From Pseudomonas guariconensis (GTDB taxonomy: Bacteria; Pseudomonadota; Gammaproteobacteria; Pseudomonadales; Pseudomonadaceae), in the NCBI RefSeq assembly GCF_015680235.1, contig NZ_JADLJL010000025.1, positions 1 to 64,000 of the forward strand: a stretch of 64,000 nucleotides of DNA, in the 5' to 3' direction. A program made the position numbers and the translations under genes. The notes under the pieces were generated by a model. That model saw only the letters and a list, made by a program, of their open reading frames with translations. It searched no databases and was not told where the DNA came from. Numbering within the stretch: the first letter of the stretch is position 1; each line of letters opens with the position of its first letter. Below, piece by piece: positions 10,802 to 20,219 of the stretch.

Positions 10802-11953
10802 ATGACATCTGCTCTGCGCCATCTCGCCTGGGCGCTCCCCGCCCTGGCCCTGCTGGCCGGCTGCAATGGCGGCGAGAACGCCAAGCCCGAACCCCACGCC
10901 GTGGCGACCTATGCCTCTGCCACCTGGCAAGACCTGCCGAACGTCAGCGACAGCGACCTGCTGGCGGGCTTCCAGGCCTGGCGCAATGGCTGCGAAAAGC
11001 TCAAGCGCGACCCGGTCTGGGCCAGCACCTGCGAGGCCGCTGCGCGCATGCCGGACGACGCCGCCCAGGTGCGCGCCTTCCTGCAACAGAACCTGCAGGT
11101 GTACGGCTTGCGTTCGGCCGAGAACAACGCCAATGGCCTGATCACCGGCTACTACGAACCCGTCTACCCAGGCAGCCTGGAGCAAACCGAAACCGCCCAT
11201 GTGCCGGTCTACGGCGTGCCCGAGGACATGATCGTGGTCGATCTGGCCAGCGTCTACCCGGAACTCAAGGGCAAGCGCCTGCGCGGGCGTATCGAAGGCA
11301 GGGTGCTCAAGCCCTACGACACCGCCGAGGTAATCTACCGCGACGGCGCCAAGGCACCGGTGCTGGCCTGGCTGACCGACCCGATGGACCTGCAGTTCCT
11401 GCAGATCCAAGGCTCAGGGCGCATCCAGCTGGGCGACGGCCGGCAACTGCGCGTGGGCTATGCCGACCAGAACGGCCACCCGTACCGCCCCATCGGGCGC
11501 TGGCTGGTCGAACAAGGCCAACTCAAGAAAGAAGACGTCACCATGGGCAGCATCCACGCCTGGGCCCAGGCCAACCCGCAGCGCGTGCCGGAACTGCTGG
11601 CCAGCAACCCAAGCTATGTGTTCTTCAGTACCCGACCGGACAGCAACGAAGGCCCGCGAGGTTCGCTGAACGTGCCGCTCACAGCCGGGTACAGCGTGGC
11701 CATCGACCGCAAGGTGATTCCACTGGGTAGCCTGCTGTGGCTGTCGACGGCCCGCCCAGACGGCACGCCGGTGACACGCCCGGTGGGTGCCCAGGATACC
11801 GGCGGAGCGATCACCGGCGAGGTGCGCGCGGACCTGTTCTGGGGCACCGGCCCCGAGGCTGGCGAGCTGGCGGGGAACATGAAGCAGCAAGGGCAGATCT
11901 GGCTGCTGTGGCCCAAGGGCGCCCCCTTACCCGACGCGCCGAAAGTGCCCTGA
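10802..11953 (+). CDS. mltA: Membrane-bound lytic murein transglycosylase A
   Basis: MltA cleaves the MurNAc-GlcNAc bond of peptidoglycan to form 1,6-anhydromuropeptides at the outer membrane. The 383-residue protein starts with a lipoprotein signal (LALLAGCNGG, lipid on Cys21). The MltA domain includes GLITGYYEPVYPGS near residue 115 and QIQGSGRIQLGDG near residue 202. The C-terminal 3D domain contains AQDTGGAITGEVRADLFWG, whose Asp residues include the catalytic acid of the family. AGGA precedes the ATG. It reads away from the cytochrome c' gene and ends at a REP pair. Confidence 0.95.
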   Translation: MTSALRHLAWALPALALLAGCNGGENAKPEPHAVATYASATWQDLPNVSDSDLLAGFQAWRNGCEKLKRDPVWASTCEAAARMPDDAAQVRAFLQQNLQVYGLRSAENNANGLITGYYEPVYPGSLEQTETAHVPVYGVPEDMIVVDLASVYPELKGKRLRGRIEGRVLKPYDTAEVIYRDGAKAPVLAWLTDPMDLQFLQIQGSGRIQLGDGRQLRVGYADQNGHPYRPIGRWLVEQGQLKKEDVTMGSIHAWAQANPQRVPELLASNPSYVFFSTRPDSNEGPRGSLNVPLTAGYSVAIDRKVIPLGSLLWLSTARPDGTPVTRPVGAQDTGGAITGEVRADLFWGTGPEAGELAGNMKQQGQIWLLWPKGAPLPDAPKVP

Positions 11954-11960
11954 CCTCGTT

Positions 11961-12050
11961 GGCCCATCGCCGGCAAGCCGGCTCCCACAGAACAACGCAT
12001 AACTATTTGATTTTGCAGGTCCTTGTGGGAGCCGGCTTGCCGGCGATTGG
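11961..12050. repeat. Paired inverted REP elements, family B
   Basis: Arms ATCGCCGGCAAGCCGGCTCC and its exact reverse complement flank a spacer containing AACTATTTGATTTTGCAGG. It sits between the convergent mltA and MAPEG genes. Confidence 0.9.
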
Positions 12051-12058
12051 GTTTCCAG

Positions 12059-12445
12059 TCAGACCGAAACCACGAACAACGCCACGATCATCGCCATCCC
12101 GGCGAACCAGACCAGCGAACGCAGGATCGCCAGGTCAGCCAGGTAACAAATGATGTAGAGCAGGCGACTGGTGATGTACAGCACCGCCAGCACATCCTGG
12201 GTCACCTGCTCGGCATTGCCGACGATATCGGCCACCAGCACCGCTGCGGCGAATGCCGGGAACGCCTCGTAACCGTTCAACTGCGCCGCGTGGGCGCGCC
12301 GTGGCAGACCCGAGAGGGTGTCGAGAAACGCACGGGGGTCATGGTTGTCGCGCAGGCCGAAACGGCCACTGCTCAGCTTGGCCGTCAACCCGCACAGCGG
12401 CGGCAGGACGAGGGCGATCAGGATGCACCACAGGGCTACAGTCAT
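12059..12445 (-). CDS. MAPEG family membrane protein
   Basis: This 128-residue protein has four predicted membrane helices (about 2-22, 60-78, 86-104, 108-127). Conserved polar residues between helices 1 and 2 (RFGLRDNHDPRAF) and the segment LNGYEAFPAFAAAVLVA fit the MAPEG superfamily (membrane-associated eicosanoid and glutathione metabolism proteins). In bacteria the substrates of these short members are mostly unknown. It follows the DMT transporter by 28 bases on the same strand, so the two may be co-transcribed. Confidence 0.8.
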   Translation of the reverse strand: MTVALWCILIALVLPPLCGLTAKLSSGRFGLRDNHDPRAFLDTLSGLPRRAHAAQLNGYEAFPAFAAAVLVADIVGNAEQVTQDVLAVLYITSRLLYIICYLADLAILRSLVWFAGMAMIVALFVVSV

Positions 12446-12473
12446 GGACAGGACTCCTTGTTCAAATCGTTGA

Positions 12474-13307
12474 TCAGAGCTTCATCACCAGCATGCCTGC
12501 CAGGACCAGCCCGCAAGCTAGGAGTCTTGGCCCGCCAAAAGGTTCTTTGAGGTAGCGCATGCCCATGAGCACCACCAGGATCACGCTCAGCTCACGCAGC
12601 GCCGCCGCCTCGGCGATCGAGCCCAGGTGCATGGCCCACAGCACCAGGGCGTAGCTCAGCAATACACACAACCCCACCGCCAACCCCAAGCGCCACTGGG
12701 TTCGCCAGAACAACGCGAACGGCGCCCGCCGCGCCACACAGGCCAGCAATGGGAACGGCCAGGCGCTGAGCAGGGTCAGCCACACCAGGTAGTCCATCGG
12801 CTTGCCCCACAGCTGCACCGCCTTGCCGTCGAACCAGGTGTAGCAACCGATGCACAGGCCGATCAGCGCCACCACCGGCAGCATCGACCAAGGCAGGCGG
12901 TCACCGCCGCCGCCCTGCCACAACAGGCACGCCATGCCGCAGGGAATCAGCAGGATGCCGATGATCTGCTTGTCGCTCAGCGCCTCGCCGGCGAACGCCA
13001 GGGTCAGCCCCAGCACAACCAGCGGCGACAAGCCACGCATCAGAGGATAGACCAGCCCCAGGTCACCGACCCGGTAGGCCTGGATCAGCAGAAAGCGGTA
13101 CAACTGCTCGGCCAGGGCCGAGGCCAGCAGCCAGGGCCAGATCTCCCCAGGTGGAAAATCGACGAAGGCCACTGCCAACACGGCGAAGACCAGGGCCACC
13201 AGGTCCATGCTGGCGATCACCAGCAAACGCTCGCCACTGAATTTGATCAGGGTATTCCAGGTCGCGTGCAGAAGGGCTGCGACCAACACCAGCGAAGTTG
13301 CCAACAC
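12474..13307 (-). CDS. EamA/DMT-family transporter
   Basis: This inner-membrane protein has about ten hydrophobic segments in two halves, the usual plan of drug/metabolite transporters (two EamA domains). The first helix carries LLHATWNTLIKFSGE, and the second half begins near ALIGLCIGCYTWFDGKAVQ. The reading frame is open to 13451, but the first 48 codons lack any membrane segment. A GTG at 13307 has AAGGAAAAGAAGG upstream and gives a typical 277-residue protein, so I start there (a TTG three bases on is also possible). The substrate cannot be told from sequence. It is divergent from the antiporter gene. Confidence 0.82.
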   Translation of the reverse strand: MLATSLVLVAALLHATWNTLIKFSGERLLVIASMDLVALVFAVLAVAFVDFPPGEIWPWLLASALAEQLYRFLLIQAYRVGDLGLVYPLMRGLSPLVVLGLTLAFAGEALSDKQIIGILLIPCGMACLLWQGGGGDRLPWSMLPVVALIGLCIGCYTWFDGKAVQLWGKPMDYLVWLTLLSAWPFPLLACVARRAPFALFWRTQWRLGLAVGLCVLLSYALVLWAMHLGSIAEAAALRELSVILVVLMGMRYLKEPFGGPRLLACGLVLAGMLVMKL

Positions 13308-13541
13308 GCCTTCTTTTCCTTTTGGCTTTTTCTGGCTGTGACTATATAGCGTTCGCAGGGGGGCCGTGGGAGATAACCCAGCCAGATTTTTGGACAAGAC
13401 TTCAGGTGCGTTGCGCCTCCGAACGGAAACGATTGGAACGAATCTGGTCAAACCCTGTGTCTCGAACCCCGTCTCAGGTCATCGAATAACTGCCCGAACG
13501 ATTCGGGCCACGACTTGGAAGCCACTGTTACAGGATTCGGG

Positions 13542-14777
13542 ATGCTTGAACTTGTTGCCGCGTTTATCTGCCTGACCACCCTCCTCACCTACGTCAACTA
13601 CCGCTTCATCGGCCTGCCGCCGGCCATCGGCGTGATGGTCACCGCGCTGTTGTTCTCCTTGATATTGCAGGGTTTGAGCCTGATCGGCTTCCCTGGCCTG
13701 GAGGCTCGCGTCGAAGGCCTGATGAACCAGATCGACTTCAATGACCTGTTGATGCATTGGATGCTGTCGTTCCTGCTGTTTGCCGGCGCTCTGCACGTCA
13801 ACCTCGCCGACCTGCGCAACTACCGCTGGCCGATCGGCCTGCTGGCCACCTTCGGCGTACTGATCGCCACCGTGGTGATCGGTTTCCTCGCCCATTGGGT
13901 CTTCGCCCTATTCGGCTGGGAGGTGCCGTTGATCTATTGCCTGCTGTTCGGCGCACTGATCTCGCCCACCGACCCGATTGCGGTGCTCGGCGCGCTGCGT
14001 ACCGCCAACGCGTCCAAGCCGCTGAAGACCACGATCGTCGGCGAATCGCTGTTCAACGATGGCACCGCGGTGGTGGTGTTCACCGTATTGCTCGGCATCG
14101 TCCAGCTGGGGGAAGCGCCCAGCTTCGCCGACACCGCCGTGCTGTTCGCCCGCGAGGCCATCGGCGGCATCGTCTTCGGCGGCGTGATCGGCTACGCCAC
14201 CTACCGCATGATCAAGAGCGTCGAGCAATATCAGGTCGAAGTGATGCTGACCCTGGCGCTGGTCATCGGCGGTTCGGCCATGTGCTATGAACTGCACGTG
14301 TCAGCGCCGATCGCGATGGTCGTGGCCGGCCTGATCATCGGCAACCTGGGGCGCAACCTGGCGATGAACGACATGACCCGCCGCTACATGGATGGTTTCT
14401 GGGAATTGATCGACGACATGCTCAACGCCCTGCTGTTTGCCCTGATCGGCCTGGAGCTGTTACTGCTGCCGTTCAACTGGCTGCACCTGGCCGCCGGCAC
14501 CCTGCTGGCCGTGGCGGTGCTGCTGTCGCGGCTGCTCACCGTGGCCCCGGCCATCGTCCTGCTCCGCCGTTGGCGCAGCGTGCCCAAGGGCACCGTGCGC
14601 GTACTGACCTGGGGCGGCCTGCGCGGTGGCGTGTCGGTGGCCCTGGCGCTATCGCTGCCCAGCGGGCCTGAGCGCGACCTGCTGCTGTCGATCACCTATA
14701 TCGTGGTGCTGTCGTCGATCCTGGTACAGGGCTTGAGCATCGGGCGGGTGGTGCGCAAGGTCAGTGCGCAGCCTTGA
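13542..14777 (+). CDS. Sodium/proton antiporter, CPA1 family
   Basis: This 411-residue inner-membrane protein has about twelve membrane segments. The CPA1 features are GALISPTDPIAVLGALR (discontinuous helix with conserved Asp near residue 150) and GESLFNDGTAVVVF near residue 170, where the ND pair carries the transported ion. The late segment TWGGLRGGVSVALALSLP near residue 362 is also typical. It probably exchanges Na+ or K+ for H+. It lacks the long cytoplasmic tail of larger CPA1 proteins. AGGA lies six bases before the ATG at 13542; a TTG at 13515 is less likely. The leader contains a small hairpin CCCGAA/TTCGGG at 13493-13507. Confidence 0.9.
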   Translation: MLELVAAFICLTTLLTYVNYRFIGLPPAIGVMVTALLFSLILQGLSLIGFPGLEARVEGLMNQIDFNDLLMHWMLSFLLFAGALHVNLADLRNYRWPIGLLATFGVLIATVVIGFLAHWVFALFGWEVPLIYCLLFGALISPTDPIAVLGALRTANASKPLKTTIVGESLFNDGTAVVVFTVLLGIVQLGEAPSFADTAVLFAREAIGGIVFGGVIGYATYRMIKSVEQYQVEVMLTLALVIGGSAMCYELHVSAPIAMVVAGLIIGNLGRNLAMNDMTRRYMDGFWELIDDMLNALLFALIGLELLLLPFNWLHLAAGTLLAVAVLLSRLLTVAPAIVLLRRWRSVPKGTVRVLTWGGLRGGVSVALALSLPSGPERDLLLSITYIVVLSSILVQGLSIGRVVRKVSAQP

Positions 14778-14784
14778 GATTCTG

Positions 14785-14890
14785 GGGCCGCTTTGCGGCC
14801 CTTTCGCGGCACAAGGCCGCGCCTACAGGCGAACGCTGGCTGCTGTAGGAGCGGCCTTGTGCCGCGAAAGGGCTGCAGAGCAGCCCCTGA
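14785..14890. repeat. Paired inverted REP elements, family A
   Basis: Facing cores TTTCGCGGCACAAGGCCG and CGGCCTTGTGCCGCGAAAGG flank a short spacer, and each ends in a GGCCGC or GCTGCAGAGCAGC mini-hairpin. It separates the convergent antiporter and thioesterase genes. Confidence 0.92.
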
Positions 14891-14893
14891 ATG

Positions 14894-15295
14894 TCATTCC
14901 ACCGCGGTATCGGGGAACTGGTCCTGGATGTACTTGATCTCGGTCCGCCCGTGCGGGGCCGGCAGGCCGTCCTCGCCCAGGTTGACGAAGACCATCTTGT
15001 CCACTGTCAGGATGCTCTTGCGGGTGATCTTGTTGCGCACTTCGCACTTGAGGGTGATGGAGGTGCGGCCGAATTCTGTGGCGGTGATGCCCAGCTCGAT
15101 GATGTCGCCCTGGCGCGACGCGCTGACGAAGTTGATCTCCGAGATGTACTTGGTCACCACGCGCTGGTTGCCCAGCTGGACGATGGCGTAGATCGCCGCC
15201 TCTTCGTCGATCCAGCGCAACAGGCTGCCGCCGAACAGCGTGCCGTTGGGGTTGAGGTCTTCGGGTTTTACCCATTTGCGGGTGTGGAAATTCAT
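14894..15295 (-). CDS. Acyl-CoA thioesterase, hotdog fold (YciA-like)
   Basis: This 133-residue protein has the acyl-CoA hydrolase pattern NPNGTLFGGSLLRWIDEEAA near residue 16, which contains the hotdog helix and the catalytic Asp of the family, then INFVSASRQGDIIELG and TSITLKCEVRN beta strands. It hydrolyses acyl-CoA to acid and CoA in the cytoplasm; chain-length preference is not visible. AGGAG lies just before the ATG. It is divergent from ahcY, with about 300 bases between that hold the ahcY promoter and riboswitch. Confidence 0.9.
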   Translation of the reverse strand: MNFHTRKWVKPEDLNPNGTLFGGSLLRWIDEEAAIYAIVQLGNQRVVTKYISEINFVSASRQGDIIELGITATEFGRTSITLKCEVRNKITRKSILTVDKMVFVNLGEDGLPAPHGRTEIKYIQDQFPDTAVE

Positions 15296-15377
15296 CGGGA
15301 CTCCTGACCTGCTTGGCTGACGTGGGGTAATGATGGCAGAGCCTTCGGCGGTGCTCCATTGAACATCGACTATCGTC

Positions 15378-17002
<1,625 letters not shown>

Positions 17003-17072
17003 GCGGCGCGGCGAGCGTCAGGCGGCGACAACCCGCCTGGCACTCGCAGCCTGTAGATCTTGATGGATGCCC

Positions 17073-17105
17073 AAGCCAGGCCGGCCCCCACCGCCCTGGC
17101 TTTTA
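17073..17105 (+). terminator. Terminator or attenuator between ahcY and metF
   Basis: Arms AAGCCAGG and CCTGGCTT with a 14-base loop are followed by TTTT. The stem is modest, so it may only reduce read-through into metF, 43 bases further on. A direct-repeat-like stretch rich in CTTGCAGCTTG follows. Confidence 0.6.
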
Positions 17106-17147
17106 CTTGCAGCTTGCGGCTTGTCGCTTGCAGCTGAGGAATAAGAG

Positions 17148-17993
17148 ATGTCACAAGAACGCCGCTACAGTTTCGAATTCTTCCCCACCAAGACCGATGC
17201 CGGCCATGAAAAGCTGATGGCCGTGGCCCGCCAGCTGGCTGGCTACAACCCGGATTTCTTCTCCTGCACCTATGGCGCCGGCGGCTCGACCCGCGACCGC
17301 ACCCTGAACACAGTGCTGCAGCTGGAAAGCGAGGTGAAGATCCCGGCCGCGCCACACCTGTCCTGCGTCGGCGACAGCAAGGACGAACTGCGCACCCTGA
17401 TCAACCAGTACAAGGCCGCCGGCATCAAGCGCATTGTCGCCCTGCGTGGCGACCTGCCGTCTGGCATGGGCATGGCCTATGGCGAGCTGCGCTACGCCAG
17501 CGACCTGGTCGAGTTCATCCGCCAGGAAAGCGGTGATCACTTCCACCTTGAAGTGGCCGCCTACCCGGAAATGCACCCGCAGGCGCGCAATTTCGAAAGC
17601 GACCTGGCCAATTTCGTGCACAAGGTCAAGGCCGGTGCCGACAGCGCAATCACCCAGTACTTCTTCAACGCCGACAGCTACTTCTACTTCGTCGAGCGCG
17701 CCCGGAAGATGGGTGTGGATATCCCGGTGGTGCCCGGCATCATGCCGATCACCAACTACAGCAAGCTGGCGCGCTTCTCCGACGCCTGCGGCGCCGAGAT
17801 TCCTCGCTGGATCCGCAAGCAGCTGGAAGCCTACGGCGATGACACCGCCAGCATCCAGGCCTTCGGCGAGGAAGTGATCACCCGTATGTGCGAACAACTG
17901 CTGCAAGGCGGCGCACCGGGCCTGCACTTCTATACTCTGAACCAGGCCGAGCCCAGCCTGGCGATCTGGAACAACCTCAAGCTGCCGCGCTGA
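17148..17993 (+). CDS. metF: 5,10-Methylenetetrahydrofolate reductase
   Basis: MetF reduces 5,10-methylene- to 5-methyl-tetrahydrofolate using FAD, providing the methyl group for methionine synthesis. The 281-residue protein has the family start RYSFEFFPTKTDAG (catalytic Glu), FFSCTYGAGGSTRDRT near residue 43, KRIVALRGDLPSG near residue 97 and the FAD-binding ITQYFFNADSYF near residue 170. GAGGA precedes the ATG. Placement after ahcY groups homocysteine formation with its remethylation donor. An intrinsic terminator follows. Confidence 0.97.
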   Translation: MSQERRYSFEFFPTKTDAGHEKLMAVARQLAGYNPDFFSCTYGAGGSTRDRTLNTVLQLESEVKIPAAPHLSCVGDSKDELRTLINQYKAAGIKRIVALRGDLPSGMGMAYGELRYASDLVEFIRQESGDHFHLEVAAYPEMHPQARNFESDLANFVHKVKAGADSAITQYFFNADSYFYFVERARKMGVDIPVVPGIMPITNYSKLARFSDACGAEIPRWIRKQLEAYGDDTASIQAFGEEVITRMCEQLLQGGAPGLHFYTLNQAEPSLAIWNNLKLPR

Positions 17994-18026
17994 CACATTT
18001 CGGCAATAAGTGCTTAAGGAAGATTT

Positions 18027-18061
18027 AAGGCTTTGGCTTTAGGCTAAAGCCTTATTTCTTT
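18027..18061 (+). terminator. Intrinsic terminator after metF
   Basis: Arms AAGGCTTT and AAAGCCTT form a hairpin followed by ATTTCTTT, 33 bases after the metF stop. Confidence 0.75.
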
Positions 18062-18086
18062 CTGCAGCCCGATAAGTTACCGAACG

Positions 18087-19163
18087 ATGCAGCCGCCCTC
18101 CGCTTCGAATCCCCAACTCGTCTACCTGGCATTTGGTCGCCCGACCTACCATCAGGAAGCCTGTTTCAGCATCGTCAGCGCCCTCGCACAGTTACGCAAG
18201 GCGCCTGGCCAGGCACTGGATATCCAGGTCTATACCGACGACCCCGCTCCTTACGCGGGGCTGCCCGTCACACTGCATCTGCTGGATGACGCCACCCGGG
18301 CGGCCTGGAACCAGCCCCATGGTTATCACTTTCGCAGCAAGCACGTACTGCTGCGCCAGGTGCTGCAGCAATATCCCGTGGCAGCCTTGATCGACACCGA
18401 TACCTTCTTCCGCGAGTCGCCCTTGCAGCTGTTCCAGCGAATCGCCCCCGGCAGCCTACTGTGCAATGCCATCGGCGGGCGCTACGACGCCAACCGGCAA
18501 TGCCAGCTGTACAGCAAACTGCAGGCCATCCTTCAGGAACGTGGCCTGGCGGATGGGCAGATGAGCCTGCTCAACTCCGGCGTCATCGGCCTGCATGCCA
18601 GCGATGCCTCGGTACTCGACCAGTCCATCGCCTTGATGGATGAGTTCCACCCCCAGGTGCCCAGCGCCTACACCCTCGAAGAGTTCTGCCTGGCCGTGGC
18701 CGCACACCGTACACTGGCTGTGGCCGCGTGCACCGATGTCATCCATCACTACTGGAGCCGCAAGGACCTGTTCCGCGCCAAGGTCCAGGCATGGCTTTGC
18801 AAGCACGGCCAAAGCCCGCTCAGCGAGGCGGCATTGGCCGATGTCGCGCTGGTCAACGATCGGCTGCCGCGCCCACCTACCTTGCACCGCCTGCGCTGCA
18901 AGGCCCTGAGCATGACGCTGCCCAGTCACCAGCGCCAGTTTGCCCGTGAACTGCTCTACGGCTGCTACCCCTATGACAACGAGTTCGACCGGGCCTGCGC
19001 GCCCGCCTGGTGGGACAAGGCGCTGGAAAACTTCCAAGGCATGCATGGCCGCAAGGACACCGAACAGCTGGGGCGGCTACTGCGCCATCCCGGTCTGCGC
19101 CTATCGCTCGGCAGCAGGCACAAGGACGTGGAAGCCCATCTGCTCCGGCCTTCGGGAACTTGA
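18087..19163 (+). CDS. Glycosyltransferase-like protein (GT-A fold, GT8-like motifs)
   Basis: This 358-residue soluble protein has an N-terminal strand QLVYLAFGRPTYHQ, a strand IQVYTDD near residue 47, a metal-binding-type motif LIDTDTFF (Asp103-x-Asp105) and LLNSGVIGLH at residues 161-170. The DxD and LNSGV pair is what GT8-type glycosyltransferases use for Mn2+ and sugar-nucleotide binding. The C-terminal half (LHRLRCKALSMTLPSHQRQFARELLYGCYPYDNEFDRA in part) is basic and unlike known domains. Donor and acceptor are unknown. The ribosome-binding site is weak. It may be co-transcribed with the binding protein 48 bases downstream. Confidence 0.6.
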   Translation: MQPPSASNPQLVYLAFGRPTYHQEACFSIVSALAQLRKAPGQALDIQVYTDDPAPYAGLPVTLHLLDDATRAAWNQPHGYHFRSKHVLLRQVLQQYPVAALIDTDTFFRESPLQLFQRIAPGSLLCNAIGGRYDANRQCQLYSKLQAILQERGLADGQMSLLNSGVIGLHASDASVLDQSIALMDEFHPQVPSAYTLEEFCLAVAAHRTLAVAACTDVIHHYWSRKDLFRAKVQAWLCKHGQSPLSEAALADVALVNDRLPRPPTLHRLRCKALSMTLPSHQRQFARELLYGCYPYDNEFDRACAPAWWDKALENFQGMHGRKDTEQLGRLLRHPGLRLSLGSRHKDVEAHLLRPSGT

Positions 19164-19211
19164 CCGCAACGGCTGCTGGCATTGGTCGCGCATTGCACGT
19201 ACCCTGCCGCC

Positions 19212-20000
19212 ATGCCCAACTTCCTGCGCCTGACCTGCATCCTGCTGCTCGCCTGCCTGAGCCCGCTGGCCCAGGCAGAGCGTCTGCGCCTGGTCAGTGA
19301 CGACTGGGCGCCATACATCTACTGGCACGACGGCCACCTCAAGGGCATCGACTACGAGGTCGCCAACGAAGTACTCAAGCGTCTTGGCATCGATGTCGAC
19401 TGGCAACTGCTGCCCTGGAAGCGCTGCCTGGCCATGGTCGAGCAAGGCCTGGCCGATGGGGTGCTGGATATCTTCCAGCTCGATTCGCGCGAACCCTTCA
19501 TGGTCTACCCGGACGAGCCTCTTTCAGAGGTGCAGTTCGTGCTGTTCCAGGCCGCCGCCCAGCACCGCGCAATAAAACGTCTGGAAGACCTCGCAGGCCT
19601 GACCGTCGGGACCTCGCCGGGCTATACATATAGCCCGGCCTTCAATACGTCGCCGCTGTTCCTGCGGGAATCGGCCCCTACACACGAGGCGAACTTCGGC
19701 AAGCTGATGCTCGGGCGCATCGATCTGCTGGTGACCGACCGCCGCGCGGGCCGCTACCTGCGCAAGCGATTGGGCCTGGAGCAGCAGGTCGAGGAACTGC
19801 CGCTGATGATCAGCCGCCATGCACAATTCCTGGGCCTTGCCCGTAAACCAGGGCGCGAGCGCCTGGCCACGGCCTTTGCCGACGAGCTGCGCCGCTTCAA
19901 GCAGGAACCGGCCTATGCGGCGATCAGCGCCCGCTATGAAAACGACCTGGGAAATATTCCTGACGCCGTTGAGCAGCACGAACGCAGCACAGCGCGCTAG
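19212..20000 (+). CDS. Periplasmic substrate-binding protein, amino-acid type (SBP_bac_3)
   Basis: This 262-residue protein has a signal peptide ending at LAQA, then RLRLVSDDWAPYIYWHDGHLKGIDYEV, the usual start of family 3 solute-binding proteins, with later elements LEDLAGLTVGTSPGYTYSP and LGRIDLLVTDRRAG. The Arg and Asp of the classical amino-acid site appear to be missing (MLGRIDLLVTDR replaces the usual region), so the ligand may not be a standard amino acid. No permease or ATPase lies nearby, so it is an orphan, like the many free-standing family members of Pseudomonas. Start 19212 gives the signal peptide. Confidence 0.8.
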   Translation: MPNFLRLTCILLLACLSPLAQAERLRLVSDDWAPYIYWHDGHLKGIDYEVANEVLKRLGIDVDWQLLPWKRCLAMVEQGLADGVLDIFQLDSREPFMVYPDEPLSEVQFVLFQAAAQHRAIKRLEDLAGLTVGTSPGYTYSPAFNTSPLFLRESAPTHEANFGKLMLGRIDLLVTDRRAGRYLRKRLGLEQQVEELPLMISRHAQFLGLARKPGRERLATAFADELRRFKQEPAYAAISARYENDLGNIPDAVEQHERSTAR

Positions 20001-20003
20001 CTC

Positions 20004-20012
20004 TGTTATACT
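20004..20012 (+). promoter_or_regulatory. Extended -10 promoter element for rhlE
   Basis: TGTTATACT matches the extended -10 form (TGnTATAAT with one mismatch). It would start transcription about 200 bases before the rhlE ATG, leaving a long leader that I cannot assign to a known RNA family. No good -35 box is visible. Confidence 0.4.
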
Positions 20013-20219
20013 CGGGCCTTCCCGCCCGGCTCACGCCCGGACGCTCGGCCTCGCAACAGGCATCTCGACCGTCGGCCACGCACGCCCAGTGCTCCCCCGC
20101 CGCTTCCAGGATGCGCAGTGAACGCCCAGCTGGACCGGACGCGATCGCATCCCGCCGATGCCCGTCGCGCCAGGCAGATCATCCCATCGGGCCCAGCCCC
20201 CACGAGAACAGGATTGCCC

